64,000 nt of DNA from Symsagittifera roscoffensis. Taxonomy: Eukaryota > Xenacoelomorpha > Acoela > Convolutidae. Shown piece after piece: positions 9,626 to 20,224 of this stretch. The position numbers and the translations under genes are program-made. How positions within the stretch are numbered: the stretch's first letter is position 1; the number at the start of each line of letters is the position of its first letter. The notes beneath the pieces were generated by a model. That model had not been told where the DNA came from. It was given only the letters and a program-made list of their open reading frames with translations, and ran no database searches. Location of the stretch: the NCBI RefSeq assembly GCF_963678635.1, contig NC_087065.1, positions 54,526,397 to 54,590,396 of the forward strand, given 5' to 3'.

Positions 9626-12600
9626 CGATCCACACACTACTAGTGGAAACTCGGGCAAGGGATCTGGACAGAGAGGTGTACCAGGATCCTGACAGTGATC
9701 GCTACCTTATACCAAGCGAAAGAGTCTTTGACAACGCAGCGGATGATTTGGAGACAATAGCGGTATCGTAATGTTCGATAAATCTGTTGCCACAAAAACA
9801 GGTAGTCAGGACTGATCTTCAGCCGATCAAGCAAGAAACACAGCCGCTGGCGAAGATTTGGTGCGTCAAGATGGAAGAAGACACACACCAGCCCAATGAG
9901 CTGAATAGTCAAATGAGGGTCATGAAGACGTACTTGAAGGCGAGATACAGACTCTCGGATCTTCTCAGGGCGCAGAGAAATGATCGCATGACAAGCAACC
10001 TAAAAAAGTGGATCGAGAATGGTGGTCCGGATAAAGGGGACCTCGAGGAAGTTAGTTCTCGCATCCTGAGACAGTACTTCATGCAGAAGGAAGGGAGGTT
10101 AAATTTGAACAAGGACGGGATTGTGGCTTGCAAATGAAGAGAAGAAGACAGAGTCCTATACAAGTATAACGTGATAGTGCTACCGCAACTCTATCAGACA
10201 GAACTATTATTCAGGTCGCAAGATCAGATGGGCCATCAAGGGATCGATAAAGTATATCAGAGGATCCTGAAGCGCTTTGAGTGGCCTGGAATGAAAAAGG
10301 CATGCGAGAAGTGGGTAACAGCATGTCTGTCATGCCAACAGGTCAAGGATCCAAGGAAGTTGCGATTTCCTTCACAATTGATCGATTCGTCTGAATTCAA
10401 TGAGGTGGTGCATATAGATCACCAGAAGATATGCATGATAGACAGTGGTTATAATCAGGTGTTGGTCATGATAGATCATTTTACGAAGTATGCAGAGGCC
10501 GTGCCCTGCATAACTGCCTCGGTGGAAGAGACATGCGACCACCTGATCAATACGTGGATAGCGAGACATGGTTGTCCGAATACGTTTCAATTGGATAATG
10601 GAACAGCTTTCGTAGGAGAGCTTACAAAAGAGCTTATGAGACGCTCACAGGTTGCTCAAGCTCACTCCACGACATACCACCCCCAGACGAATGGCTTAGT
10701 GGAAAGACAGAATAGGACGTTAGTGTCGATGATGAGAGTATATTGTTCCAGGTACATGACCGATTGGGACAGATACCTTCCACAGGTGATGGGAGCCTAT
10801 AACAGCACGCATCACTCAACCACTGGAGTTAGTCCACACATGATGCTAACTGGACACGAGAAGTCTTTACCCTTAACCTTTTTCTACCCAGAGTATGAGG
10901 GGAAGAAAACGTCTCCACAGGTCTACGTGAGGGATGTGATCAGACGTCAACAGGAATTGAACGAGGTGGTGCAGATAGATCACCAGAAGATATGCATGAC
11001 AGACAGTGGTTATAATCAGGTGTTGGTCATGATAGATCATTTTACGAAGTATGCAGAGGCCGTGCCCTGCATAACTGCCTCGGCGGAAGAGACATGCGAC
11101 CACCTGGTCAATACGTGGATAGCGAGACATGGTTGTCCGAATACGTTTCAATCGGATAATGGAACAGCTTTCGTAGGAGAGCTTACGAAAGAGCTTATGA
11201 GACGCTCACAGGTTGCTCAAGCTCACTCCACGACATACCACCCCCAGACGAATGGCTTAGTGGAAAGACAGAATAGGACGTTAGTGTCGATGATGAGAGT
11301 ATATTGTTCCAGGTACATGACCGATTGGGACAGATACCTTCCACAGGTGATGGGAGCCTATAACAGCACGCATCACTCAACCACTGGAGTTAGTTCACAC
11401 ATGATGCTAACTGGACACGAGAAGTCTTTACCCTTAACCTTTTTCTACCCAGAGTATGAGGGGAAGAAAACGTCTCCACAGGTCTACGTGAGGGATGTGA
11501 TCAGACGTCAACAGGAATTGAACGATTTATGTAGACGAAATACTCAGCAAGCACAGGCAAGGCAGAGGAAAAATTTCGACAAAAAAGCAGCTGGTGCAAA
11601 AGCTTACTCGGTGGGAGATTACGTATGGGTATTTCAGAACGTTATACCAACGAAAGGGACGAAAAAGCTCCTAAAAAAGTGGAGGGGACCTTTCATGATT
11701 ACAGAGGTGCACCGGGAGGGACGTTTTTATAGACTGAGTACTGGCCGATCCGCCCACTACGAGAACATCAAGCCACACAATCCATCGACAGAAGACTGGT
11801 GTATACCTGCAGATATGGAAGAAGGGGATTATCTAATGATGGATCCTGCTTGTGAGGTCAACGAGAAGGGCACCAGGGAGAAGAACGATGGAAACGAAGT
11901 CGTGGAGGAAGGAACAACGGATACACCGCTGGACCTGGATCCAAACGGGGTGATCGAAGCGGACGATGAAACCTTACCCTACGCAGCGGAAGATTGGCAG
12001 GATCCCGAACAGATAGAGGGTCCCAAGAAATTGGAACCGGATCTTCCGTTCACAATACAGACTCGTCAGAAGGACGGGACAAGACCCAGAAAGAAATACA
12101 ATCCTTACGGTGACGACTTTATAGTGGATAGGATAGATCTGAAGAAGATAGTGGAGGAAGTAGTGGGTCTAGAAGAAATAACTGTGTCACAAGACATTGA
12201 CATAGTCGATGATCACGACGATGAGTGGGTCGACGACCGGTCGAAACCCGAGGTAGAATTCGACGACGAGCAACAGCAGTCATATGAACAAGACTTGACG
12301 AAGCTACGTGTCTTAGAGTGGCTGAACGAAATAACCTCGGACCCAGAGGAGACCAGCGTCACGATTCAAGACGTAGATCGTGAAAGCATGAAATACATCA
12401 AGACCGAACGAGATGATCCTTCCTGGGCTGCCCAGGAAGGACGACTACTCATTCCAGCTTCTAACCTCGACTTGATACCCGGTATGCGATCGACGGGGAC
12501 GTCGATCGATATTTTTGTCCGTGGAGTGGGGGTAGGACTTACCCACACTGAAAACTTGATAATAAAAAAATTAAGAGTAGCAAGAGAAACAGGATACTTA

Positions 12601-12729
12601 GAAGCAGAAACAGGCGAAGAACCTAAGAAACCTGACCTAGGTAGGGTAGTTGAGTCATATTTTAACTTACCAAATGAATATTCAAGTAACATAATACTAA
12701 CAGACAGTGATTTCATACTCACAAATTGA
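9626..12729 (+). pseudogene. pol: pol: linker and integrase with duplicated core
   Basis: Integrase inserts element cDNA into the genome. The linker has a TAA near 9769 and a TGA at 10135-10137. The zinc-binding region reads QDQMGHQG with ACLSC; the consensus first His is Gln here. The DDE core has Asp at 10417, Asp at 10594 and Glu at 10702. The whole core is repeated in frame at +561 bases (Asp 10978, Asp 11155, Glu 11263). A GPF module (KKWRGPFMITEV) follows near 11680, then an acidic tail of more than 250 residues leading toward the macrodomain. The frame stops at a TGA at 12727-12729, where copy B has Arg. Confidence 0.92.
10402..11523 (+). repeat. In-frame tandem duplication of integrase core
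   Basis: Two 561-bp units (10402-10962 and 10963-11523) each code for 187 residues spanning the full DDE core. They differ at only a handful of bases. The junction reads CAGGAATTGAAC followed by GAGGTGGTG; the second unit ends in the same CAGGAATTGAAC before GATTTATG. Copy B lacks the duplication, so it is private to A and recent. Confidence 0.95.
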
Positions 12730-13137
12730 ACATGTGTGATAGCAATCACAGCAGACATGAGTTTTAGGACAGCGTTAGCGGCAGATTTTAAGAGAGAATA
12801 CAAAAACGTGGAATTCCTTTGGAAGCAAAGACCAGGGATAGGGGGCCTAGCGGCCTTACCTCCGGCGGCGTCACAGATAACGGGAAAATACCTATGCTTC
12901 TTGGTAACAAGGGCGACGGAGAAGCAGCACGTGGACCCAGAGAACCTAGTCTTGACCTTGACGAGGCTGAGGGATTTCCTCGTGGAAATGGACCTGAAGG
13001 AGCTCTCGCTTCCAGTGTACGATCCAAACAGAGGACTACTGCATCCTCGGGAATTGTACGCGCTTGTACACGTGATATTCTCTGATACTAATATACAAGT
13101 TTATTTACATAAAAAATATTACTTAAGTATAGGCTGA
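12655..13137 (+). pseudogene. Macrodomain (TARG1-like) at C-terminus of Pol
   Basis: The frame continues from integrase through the TGA at 12727-12729 to a stop at 13135-13137. In copy B the same stretch is open. About 130 residues follow the order of OARD1/TARG1-type macrodomains: an Asp in a TDSDF strand, ADMSFRTALAADFKREY aligning with the family's GAGIA...FKKKF loop and helix, GKYLCFLVTRATEK matching the YIYYLVTK strand, a PENLVLTLTRL helix, LSLPVYDPNRG in place of the MPRIGCGLD loop, and VIFSDTNIQVYLH at the end. Such domains bind or remove ADP-ribose. The glycine-rich binding loops are replaced, so catalysis is doubtful and binding uncertain. Confidence 0.72.
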
Positions 13138-13535
13138 GTGACGTGCGAGAGGGTGTTAGACTAAAGACTAAGTTGTATGTAATGTGTGATATGTGTGTTT
13201 TGTTATGTTATGTGTTAGGTTATTAAGATCGTGGGTAAGAAGGGGATAGTGACCATGAACAATTGAATGACAATCTTAGGAATAGATCCAAAGTTTGGAC
13301 TGTCCAATCAGAGGTCAAATTCCAAGATTTTAGAACCAATTGATTTTAATAAATTGTAGGATAAATATCTTTTAATCTGAACTGTTTTTAAGTAAATTTT
13401 AACGATATATGTTAAGGTGAAACTGACAAGTGTGATATTTGTGACTTCTTTTCTAGATCCTGATTGATCATTTAATTACTCACTTGAGTCAAAACCTTGA
13501 AATCGAATCGAATCAAATCAAATCTGAAGAACAGT
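13138..13535 (+). other. Spacer between pol and ORF2
   Basis: About 400 bases without a convincing frame, matched by 35515-35912 in copy B. It is T/G-rich (TGTGTGATATGTGTG, TTATGTTATGTG) and then AT-rich up to ORF2. It may hold a splice acceptor or internal promoter for ORF2. The pyrimidine stretch TTCTTTTCTAG at 13446-13456 is one acceptor-like candidate; nothing proves it. Confidence 0.5.
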
Positions 13536-14705
13536 ATGGACAATTTCAACCTGGATGAATTGATGGACCTGGCAGAGGAATATGTAGGACCGATGATAGA
13601 TGCGATCTATCGTCGGCTGATGGATCGAGACTTCGCTCTGGAGGACCCAGAGTTAGTCATGTTGCTGACCGCCCTGATCAACATCTTGGGGCATGACAAC
13701 CGTGGGGACCGCCCCACGGAAGTCCTGTTGATGGCAGCATATGGAGAGAGGGTAGTACTAGACCGCCCGAACATGAGAGTGATGAGGTGGAGAAACGGTG
13801 CTCTCTCAGGGAGTGACTTGGCGAATGAGCCTGGATTGGGAAGTTCTAGGACTTACCAACCAGGTGAAATGCCTATGCCCTCCAAGGCCAAACCTGGGCT
13901 GACGAGAATGCATCAGGAGATGAACAGCGAGGCTGCCTCGTCTGGTTCACCACTGAGAGCAGCTGTGACACCAAAGAGGGCGAAAATAGGACAACAGGTT
14001 CAGACGAATCAAACCTTACAAGATCTGGATGGGATGAAGGATGAACCGGAAAGGACGAAAAGGGAGCTGGACGAGATGACCAAAACCCTGCTCATTATGG
14101 AGGACGATCGGGACATGTAGAGAAGATTGTTCGAAGACTGCAACAAAAAGCAGGGACAAGAAATTGAGCGCTTGAGGCAGGACTACAAAGAGAGATCGGA
14201 ACAGATGGCGTTGACAACGGCCATGGAGAAAGTGATACCTGCAAGGAGTATTCCTCGTGGGCAGTCCCCGATGGAGCTCTTGACGCCTCGAGAAATGAGT
14301 CAGACGACGGAGACACGGCTCCCGACAGCGACAGATCGAGTGACAATCCCGGACCCTAGTGACACCTTGGGTGACCCCGTCGTGGAACAAACGGTTAGGA
14401 AGCTGATAGAGACAGCTGGACGACTGGTCGCCAACAAGAATGCGCCAGGTTCCGGGGTGACTGCACCCTATGGAACGATCGACGACACGGGCAGAGTACG
14501 ACTCTCACAGACCGTGATCAGACAGGGGATAAGTGACGTGACGCCACTCATGGGGAGCTCGAAGGCCCCAGAGAGAAGAATACAGAAGATGCCAGCGAAG
14601 AAAGTGTCTCGTGTAATAGACGTACAAAAGAACAATCAATTGAGATATAATTTCACGGGAGTTCCGGAGACAGATCCGAGAGCTTGCTTCAATCGAGCGA
14701 CTTGA
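13536..14705 (+). pseudogene. ORF2 N-terminal region
   Basis: ORF2 probably starts at the ATG at 13536, because the equivalent ATG is kept in copy B at 35514 while nothing upstream is a shared AUG. The product opens with an acidic helical stretch (MDNFNLDELMDLAEEYVG), then a Ser/Pro-rich low-complexity part, and Arg/Lys/Glu-rich coiled-coil-like sequence around 14030-14210. In-frame stops are TAG at 14118-14120 and TGA at 14703-14705. Copy B has lost about 380 bases here (A 14087-14469). No signal peptide or membrane segment is visible. Family unknown. Confidence 0.65.
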
Positions 14706-15602
14706 AACCCGGCAGTAAACCTGCAGCAACCACCACTGGGGACATCACATCTGATACTGGGAGACAGCTTGGTCAGAGTACTATCGAATTTGAGGACCTC
14801 GTGGGTCACCACGGTGATGGCCATCGGAGGCGCGACGATAGCCCAGTTATATCGAATGGTGGAACTGATGAATCCAGGGAGGATCCCCAATGTGATGATC
14901 CTGGTTGGAACGAATGACATCTCCAGAGGTTCGGATGAGCAGGAAGCACTATGGGAATCAATGATGGTGTGATTGTTTACTACCCTCTGGCAGAAATTCA
15001 ATTTCGCGGTACTGACCGTTTGCACTGTGCCAATGAACACGAGGAGCTTGACAGCAGCAGGGAGAAGGCACAACGAAGGAGTCGTCAGGTGGAATAACAT
15101 CTTGAGGAATCTCGCAAGTCGGAATGCCGGAAGAATGATCCTCATGGACATCGAACATGAGTTGAGAGCTATGGATCAGGCTAGAGTGACCACTGACGGC
15201 ATCCACTTCGATAGTATCGAAGGACAGGCTTGGTTGAATCGAGTCTTCCAAGAGCGGTTGGATGAGCTAGAGGTGGAACTCTTTGACACAGGAGTGCTGA
15301 AGGAAGAAGGAACAGCGAGTGACGCGGTGATTACTACCTTTGTGCCTCCTAGCCTGAAAACACGCTTGGGGACGGTCCCGGCCGTCACGAACTACAGACA
15401 ACAGAGCTCCAGCGAACCAGGTCAAAGGACAGACGTACAGGATCGATTGGGAGAAGCGCCGATTAGGAGGACCATCCATCCTAGGAGAAGAATAGGACCT
15501 GTCAACCCAATCGAAGAGACAGCCAACACGTCTAGATCGGACACGAGATCGGAGACGACAAGGACCAGTCGAGAGGAGAGACGCCCGGCAGAGGCTCGTT
15601 GA
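14706..15602 (+). pseudogene. ORF2 SGNH/GDSL hydrolase domain
   Basis: All four SGNH blocks are present in order. Block I is LILGDSLVRVL with the nucleophile Ser at 14766-14768; block II is GGATI from 14826; block III is VGTNDI with Gly-Thr-Asn-Asp at 14907-14918; block V is DGIHFD with Asp at 15195-15197 and His at 15204-15206. Members are esterases, lipases or deacetylases. Esterase domains are known in ORF1 of CR1/L2-type LINEs, but I do not know of one in an LTR element. A TGA at 14970-14972 (Cys in B) splits the domain, and loss of one G near 15590 shifts the frame at its end. Copy B keeps the domain but reads VDS instead of GDS. Confidence 0.8.
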
Positions 15603-17433
15603 TGTGGTCAAGACCCATACCGTCTCCCTGGCATGTATACAAAGACGAACTAATGAAGCTGGATCTCCAGAGGGTAAGCTTCATCGAAGATGCAAGGAGG
15701 ATGCTGAAGGGAGCGACGCTATCCGTCAGCAGACTGTACTCGATAACCGGCGTAGACTGGTTGATAGCCGCTAATATAAATTTCAGCTCCACGACGCCCT
15801 TGAGATTTGCTGACCTAGAGGGACTGCCCTCTAACAACACAATGGGACCAGTGAACGCGAGACCATTGCAAGATGTGAGATTGAATCATGATGAAGGGAA
15901 TCGAGAAGAGAGTCCTGGAAGATTTCTAGTGACAAGGGCGCCGATCGGACAACATGTGAAGATGTTCAGGCAAATAAGCTCACCCCCAGGTCATGTAAAG
16001 GAAAGAATATACCCGAAACTAGTGAATCAAGATGGTGATGTCCAAAGATACGGCGGGTTGAAAGCGATAAAGAAGATGAGACCATCTTCGCCGCCTATGA
16101 CAAAGCAGAAATGAGGAAGGCCAAGATCATGATAGTAGCGAATTCAGATTTCGTTTATACCTCCAAGTCTCTGTTTTGGCCGGAAGTTATAATGTTGGCA
16201 GCGGTCGATCTGGACCTACTGCAATCGGTATATCTGGCTATAAGGGTACCAAGGCAGACGGACTTGAACCCAATTACGATCGTGTTTGCTGGCATCAATG
16301 ACAATCTACACAGTAGAGGTTTTCTGAGCAGACTCAGAGATCCTACAACGGCAGAGAATGCTGTGTGGCCAGCGATAAAAGATATCATTGAGTCGATGGG
16401 TGAAGTGGTGGATGCGACGAAGGAGGGGTCGTTCACCAAGGTGACACCGAGAGTAGTATTCGCGTTGTCTCCGGGGTATGCGCATCTCCCGGATGGACTG
16501 AAATTCGTGTATGCGATTGTGACCTTGCTTTCGGAAAGAAAATATGATGTGATCATATCAGCCCCAAATTGCATGATAGAGATGGAGAACCTGAGGCCAC
16601 TCAGGGCTGAACTACCTGCAGTGTGGTCAGATATCTCGAACGCGATGAGAGGATTCAAGGACCATGCGCTGCACATGTTGGTGTTGGACGAAGTGCTGGG
16701 GTTGGAACTGTCCAAATTCAGTCGACAACTCAAGCTTAAGACGGGAATAGACGACGACCATCGAGTGATCGTAGCGATGTCCAACGACTTATGGTTCCGA
16801 GCAATGGAAGTGACAGGTGAAAACACGAGAAGGAAAAATTCACTGGAGACTAGAGCTCATTTGGAGGCGATGGTTTTGAGAACCAAGCCGGAAGCCAACC
16901 AGTGGCTACACCTAAACCCTCGAGTAGCGGCATTGCGTGCAGATGCTTTTGAGCAAGGCCCTGTGATGATTACGAAGATCCACGCCTACTTGTTAAGGGA
17001 GGTGAACCTGGCGGAAAATGCCGGAGAAAAGACCGCTGAATTAGTAAACAGAATGTGTCAGATTACCCTGGTAACCTTCTGGACCCAGGAAGTGAAGGGA
17101 CAGGAAGGCTTTGAACGGACAGACAGCATGCTGGAAGGGTTGGGATACGGATGGACCGCGTCCTTCTTGGCAAAAGTCTACCCGAAAGTCTCTAATTACT
17201 TGATTAAGGAATTCCTCCAAGCAGTAGTGGAAGTGTCAATAGTGGAACTAATAGCCTTGTTCGTGACGTTTGGAGCAGACAGTTTCGTGAAAAGACCGGC
17301 GATGCTGCTCACCGAAGGAATCCAGAACCTGCGGTTAGATGGACTTCTAACAAGGATTGCGATTACCCACGGAAATTTGGGAGGACTAATGAAATTGACA
17401 CGTTGTCCAGAGCAGATGAGAGAGAGAGAGTGA
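15603..17433 (+). pseudogene. ORF2 middle region with second GxND-like block
   Basis: About 600 codons in two frames. The first runs to 16114; a missing A near 16073 (present in copy C, absent in A and B) shifts to the frame that runs to 17433. This is the best-conserved part of ORF2 among the three copies. It reads KIMIVANSDFVY, then ITIVFAGINDN (16273-16305) and VVFALSPGYAHLPDGLKF. That order resembles a degenerate second SGNH-type domain with a GxND block, but no clear nucleophile or Asp-His pair is visible. An expanded GA run at about 17415-17430 ends the frame early. No other family is recognised. Confidence 0.6.
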
Positions 17434-19058
17434 GGAATTTAGATATGAAGAAATCCACGGACTCGTGGAATAAGATAAGAGACCTGAGGCATACTCTTAT
17501 CCAATATCTCTTACAACAAAATCGCTTTGGGACGGGAGAAGATGAGACTATCGAAAGAGAAGAAGATGTTAGACGACATGCTGGAGGCATGCCCCTGTTA
17601 ACCGATCTTAGCTTGGCTATGAGAACCGATCCCTTAGCACTGATCAGAGGAGTCACGGAGTTTGTGATAGTGATTTATGGACCAGCAGTCACATTTGCGT
17701 TCCCTGACGTTAAGGTGGAGGCATATAGGAGGTCGGTGCTGCACCTGAACCTCATATCAGCAGTGGACGGTAGTGCACTGAACTGGTCTAAGCAGCACAC
17801 ATTGCGGGAGCTCATGAGTGAAGATCTGTTATTTGCGAAACTATCAGAGCCAGAGATGACAGTCATCAACTTTGACGATCACTTCCGTGATCGCATGGGA
17901 GAAGTAGAAAGAGGACACATCGAAGTGTTTCCGAAGCTTTGGAATCTGAAACCCTATGATAAAACTAATGGTGAGATAACCAGAGTGCCTCGTCTCACTG
18001 CAGCATATCATAAAGTGAGAGAGGAGACGAAAGACTGGGGTGATTACGAGAAGCTGCCGGAGGCAATCCCTGAATTCCCTCTGATAAGAAGGATGTTGCT
18101 CGGAGCAGTCTCCGTGGTACAAGCTCCTAGGGTGAGAGCATTTGAAACCAATGAAAGGAGAATAGAGCAATTCGTGGCAACGATGGATACATACTTTGTG
18201 GGAAGAAATGCCGCCGTGTTACAGTACACACGATTTGCCTGTACGGATCAAGCGACGAGAAGGCGAATAAGCAACGCCGCGACTCCCAAGCCTGGAAGAT
18301 TTGACGAGGAATGGGCGGGATTAGGCTGTGCGCCTATGAAGATGAGATGCAGGACCGAACTGCCTGAGGCCTCCTTGATCCTGACTAGTGTGAAACCGGA
18401 GTTGACGGTAGTAGGAACGCTGCAGACGAGAACCTTCCTAGCACCCTTCGGTTGTGAGGAAATCAAAGTGGTTCATGGAGAAGAGGAAGATAGATCGGCC
18501 GGTACATTGATCATACCGAAGTTTCCGGGAGGAGCCGACACTGGAAAGCAAGGACCCTCACGCTCGAAGAGGGATAAGTCAGAAGGAGATGATGGACAGG
18601 GAGGAAGCCGTCAAACCGAAGAACCCATGCAACAAGATGCAAGTCAAGCTCATGGGGAAGACGACAGGGCATCGACAGGAGGAGTATCCAGCCTGGATTT
18701 CAATATCTTCAGTGACGTTGAGAACAACGCGGATACGTTGGAGACGATTGAGCCAGCGGATGAAGGCATTTCGACACTGGATCCTCCGTCAGCCTTAACA
18801 GAAATGAAACGGAATTTGCCGGAGAGCAGCTCTCCTGGTGATTCAAGAAATAACGAACAAAGAATCCTCATGGAATCACCTAGAAGAACAAAAATAGAGG
18901 GCTCAGCCAGAGTACCTTTCTTGGGAACGTTGCCCGAAGAAGAGTGGGAAGTACATCATCGAGACCTTGAAAGTAGGACGGGATGCAGATTGGACAGGAT
19001 GGCGTTCATGGAAGAAGTCTGGACAGTGGTTCAGATCTATGGGACGAGTTCATTTTGA
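17434..19058 (+). pseudogene. ORF2 region 3, unassigned
   Basis: An open frame continues ORF2 after the GA-run frameshift. The first 370 or so residues look globular and mixed alpha/beta; the next 150 are hydrophilic and disordered (SKRDKSEGDDGQGG region, about 18560-18900), followed by a short conserved stretch with PFLGTLPEEEWEVHH. Copies B and C carry the same order. The frame is lost at about 19045 by a small deletion relative to B. I recognise no domain. Confidence 0.55.
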
Positions 19059-20224
19059 AAACAGGTCTCAACCGACCCTTAATGCGGGAAGTCCTTGACA
19101 AACTTGACGAGTGTGAAGGGAGATTGAGTGAGTTGTTGATTGACTCAGCCACTGATGAAAGTGAAGCGAACTCTCCCATCAAGATGACACCGCAGGACGA
19201 TAAAGGAGAGGTGGTGTATCTGTCAAGAACCAGGAAAGGAACGATGCGATCGAAATTGGTGATTGATTAGATCAACGAGATGAAAATGAAGTTAGGCAGC
19301 AGAGTGATGCCGAGGAGAGTAGGAGAGACGAAGGTGGATTCGGAGATATCGATAAAAGCTGTCAATTCAGCGAAAAGGAAACGAGTCGAAGAGGTCATGG
19401 ATTTGGGACAAGGTGATTATCAAATGCCTGGCACGGATAAAATGTTGACTGATATAGCGATGGTGCCACCCATTCTCATGGCGCGAATAAAGTCAACAGG
19501 TTACAAATCCAAAAGGAGTGACCGCACTCTGACCGGAGCGACCTTAGAAATGGAAATACTCAGCCAATGTGGAGAGAGCACAATGAAAGACTTTAAGCCA
19601 TCTCCCATGAATCACGGAAAGGGAGGTGTGACAGGACAACTAGTACCAGTGGAGTATAACCGACTGACAGTATCGGAGGCTGTGTCCATAGATGAACCCG
19701 CCGGTGGATACGTGGAGATGTTGGAGTACCGAAACTCGGCTAGAGGGTATGTGATGGCTCTGGATGACAAGAGTGCCCAGGAGGGTTATCTGGAGACAAT
19801 GTTGCAAGGCACCACCCTCAAGCAGAAGGCGTACGGGTTTTAAGCGTCGTCCGAGATACAGGCAGAAACGATGGAGCAGTTGGTGAGCCTTCCATGGAAA
19901 GCAGTGGTGTTACGGTACTTCGAAGAAGAGATGAGGACTGCGCCAAGAATACACGCTCTAATGGCAGTACCTTACGTGAGAACTGAGTTACAACTGAGGT
20001 TTGCCTGGTGCATGATGGGACTGACTCGAGAAGAATATGATTCAGAAGAAAGGAAGAGGCCAAAAGAAGAAAAGGTTTTCCTTATGACAAACCTGAGGGA
20101 TCTGATAATCCAAGAGGGAGCAGCAGTAGCGTGTGCGAAGCGGAGAGACGCTCTCTGTTTCATTCGATTCATGATAGAGCAGATTTCAGTAGACTTGTGT
20201 CAAGATGCTGAGGGAGGGCGATGA
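19059..20224 (+). pseudogene. ORF2 region 4, unassigned
   Basis: This continues ORF2 in the next frame. Stops lie at 19268-19270 (TAG; Lys in B) and 19841-19843 (TAA). The product has a helical start (PLMREVLDKLDECEGRL), a basic patch (AKRKRVEEV) that could be a nuclear-localisation-like signal, and a compact region up to 20200. An 11-base deletion near 20190 relative to B shifts the frame. No known family. Confidence 0.55.

Noticed and set aside
16155-16826. A 223-codon antisense frame conserved in all three copies (also 32616-33287 and 62641-63312)
   Set aside because: It lies exactly opposite the best-conserved part of ORF2; sense-strand conservation explains it, and its product is Ser/Thr-rich without recognisable domains.
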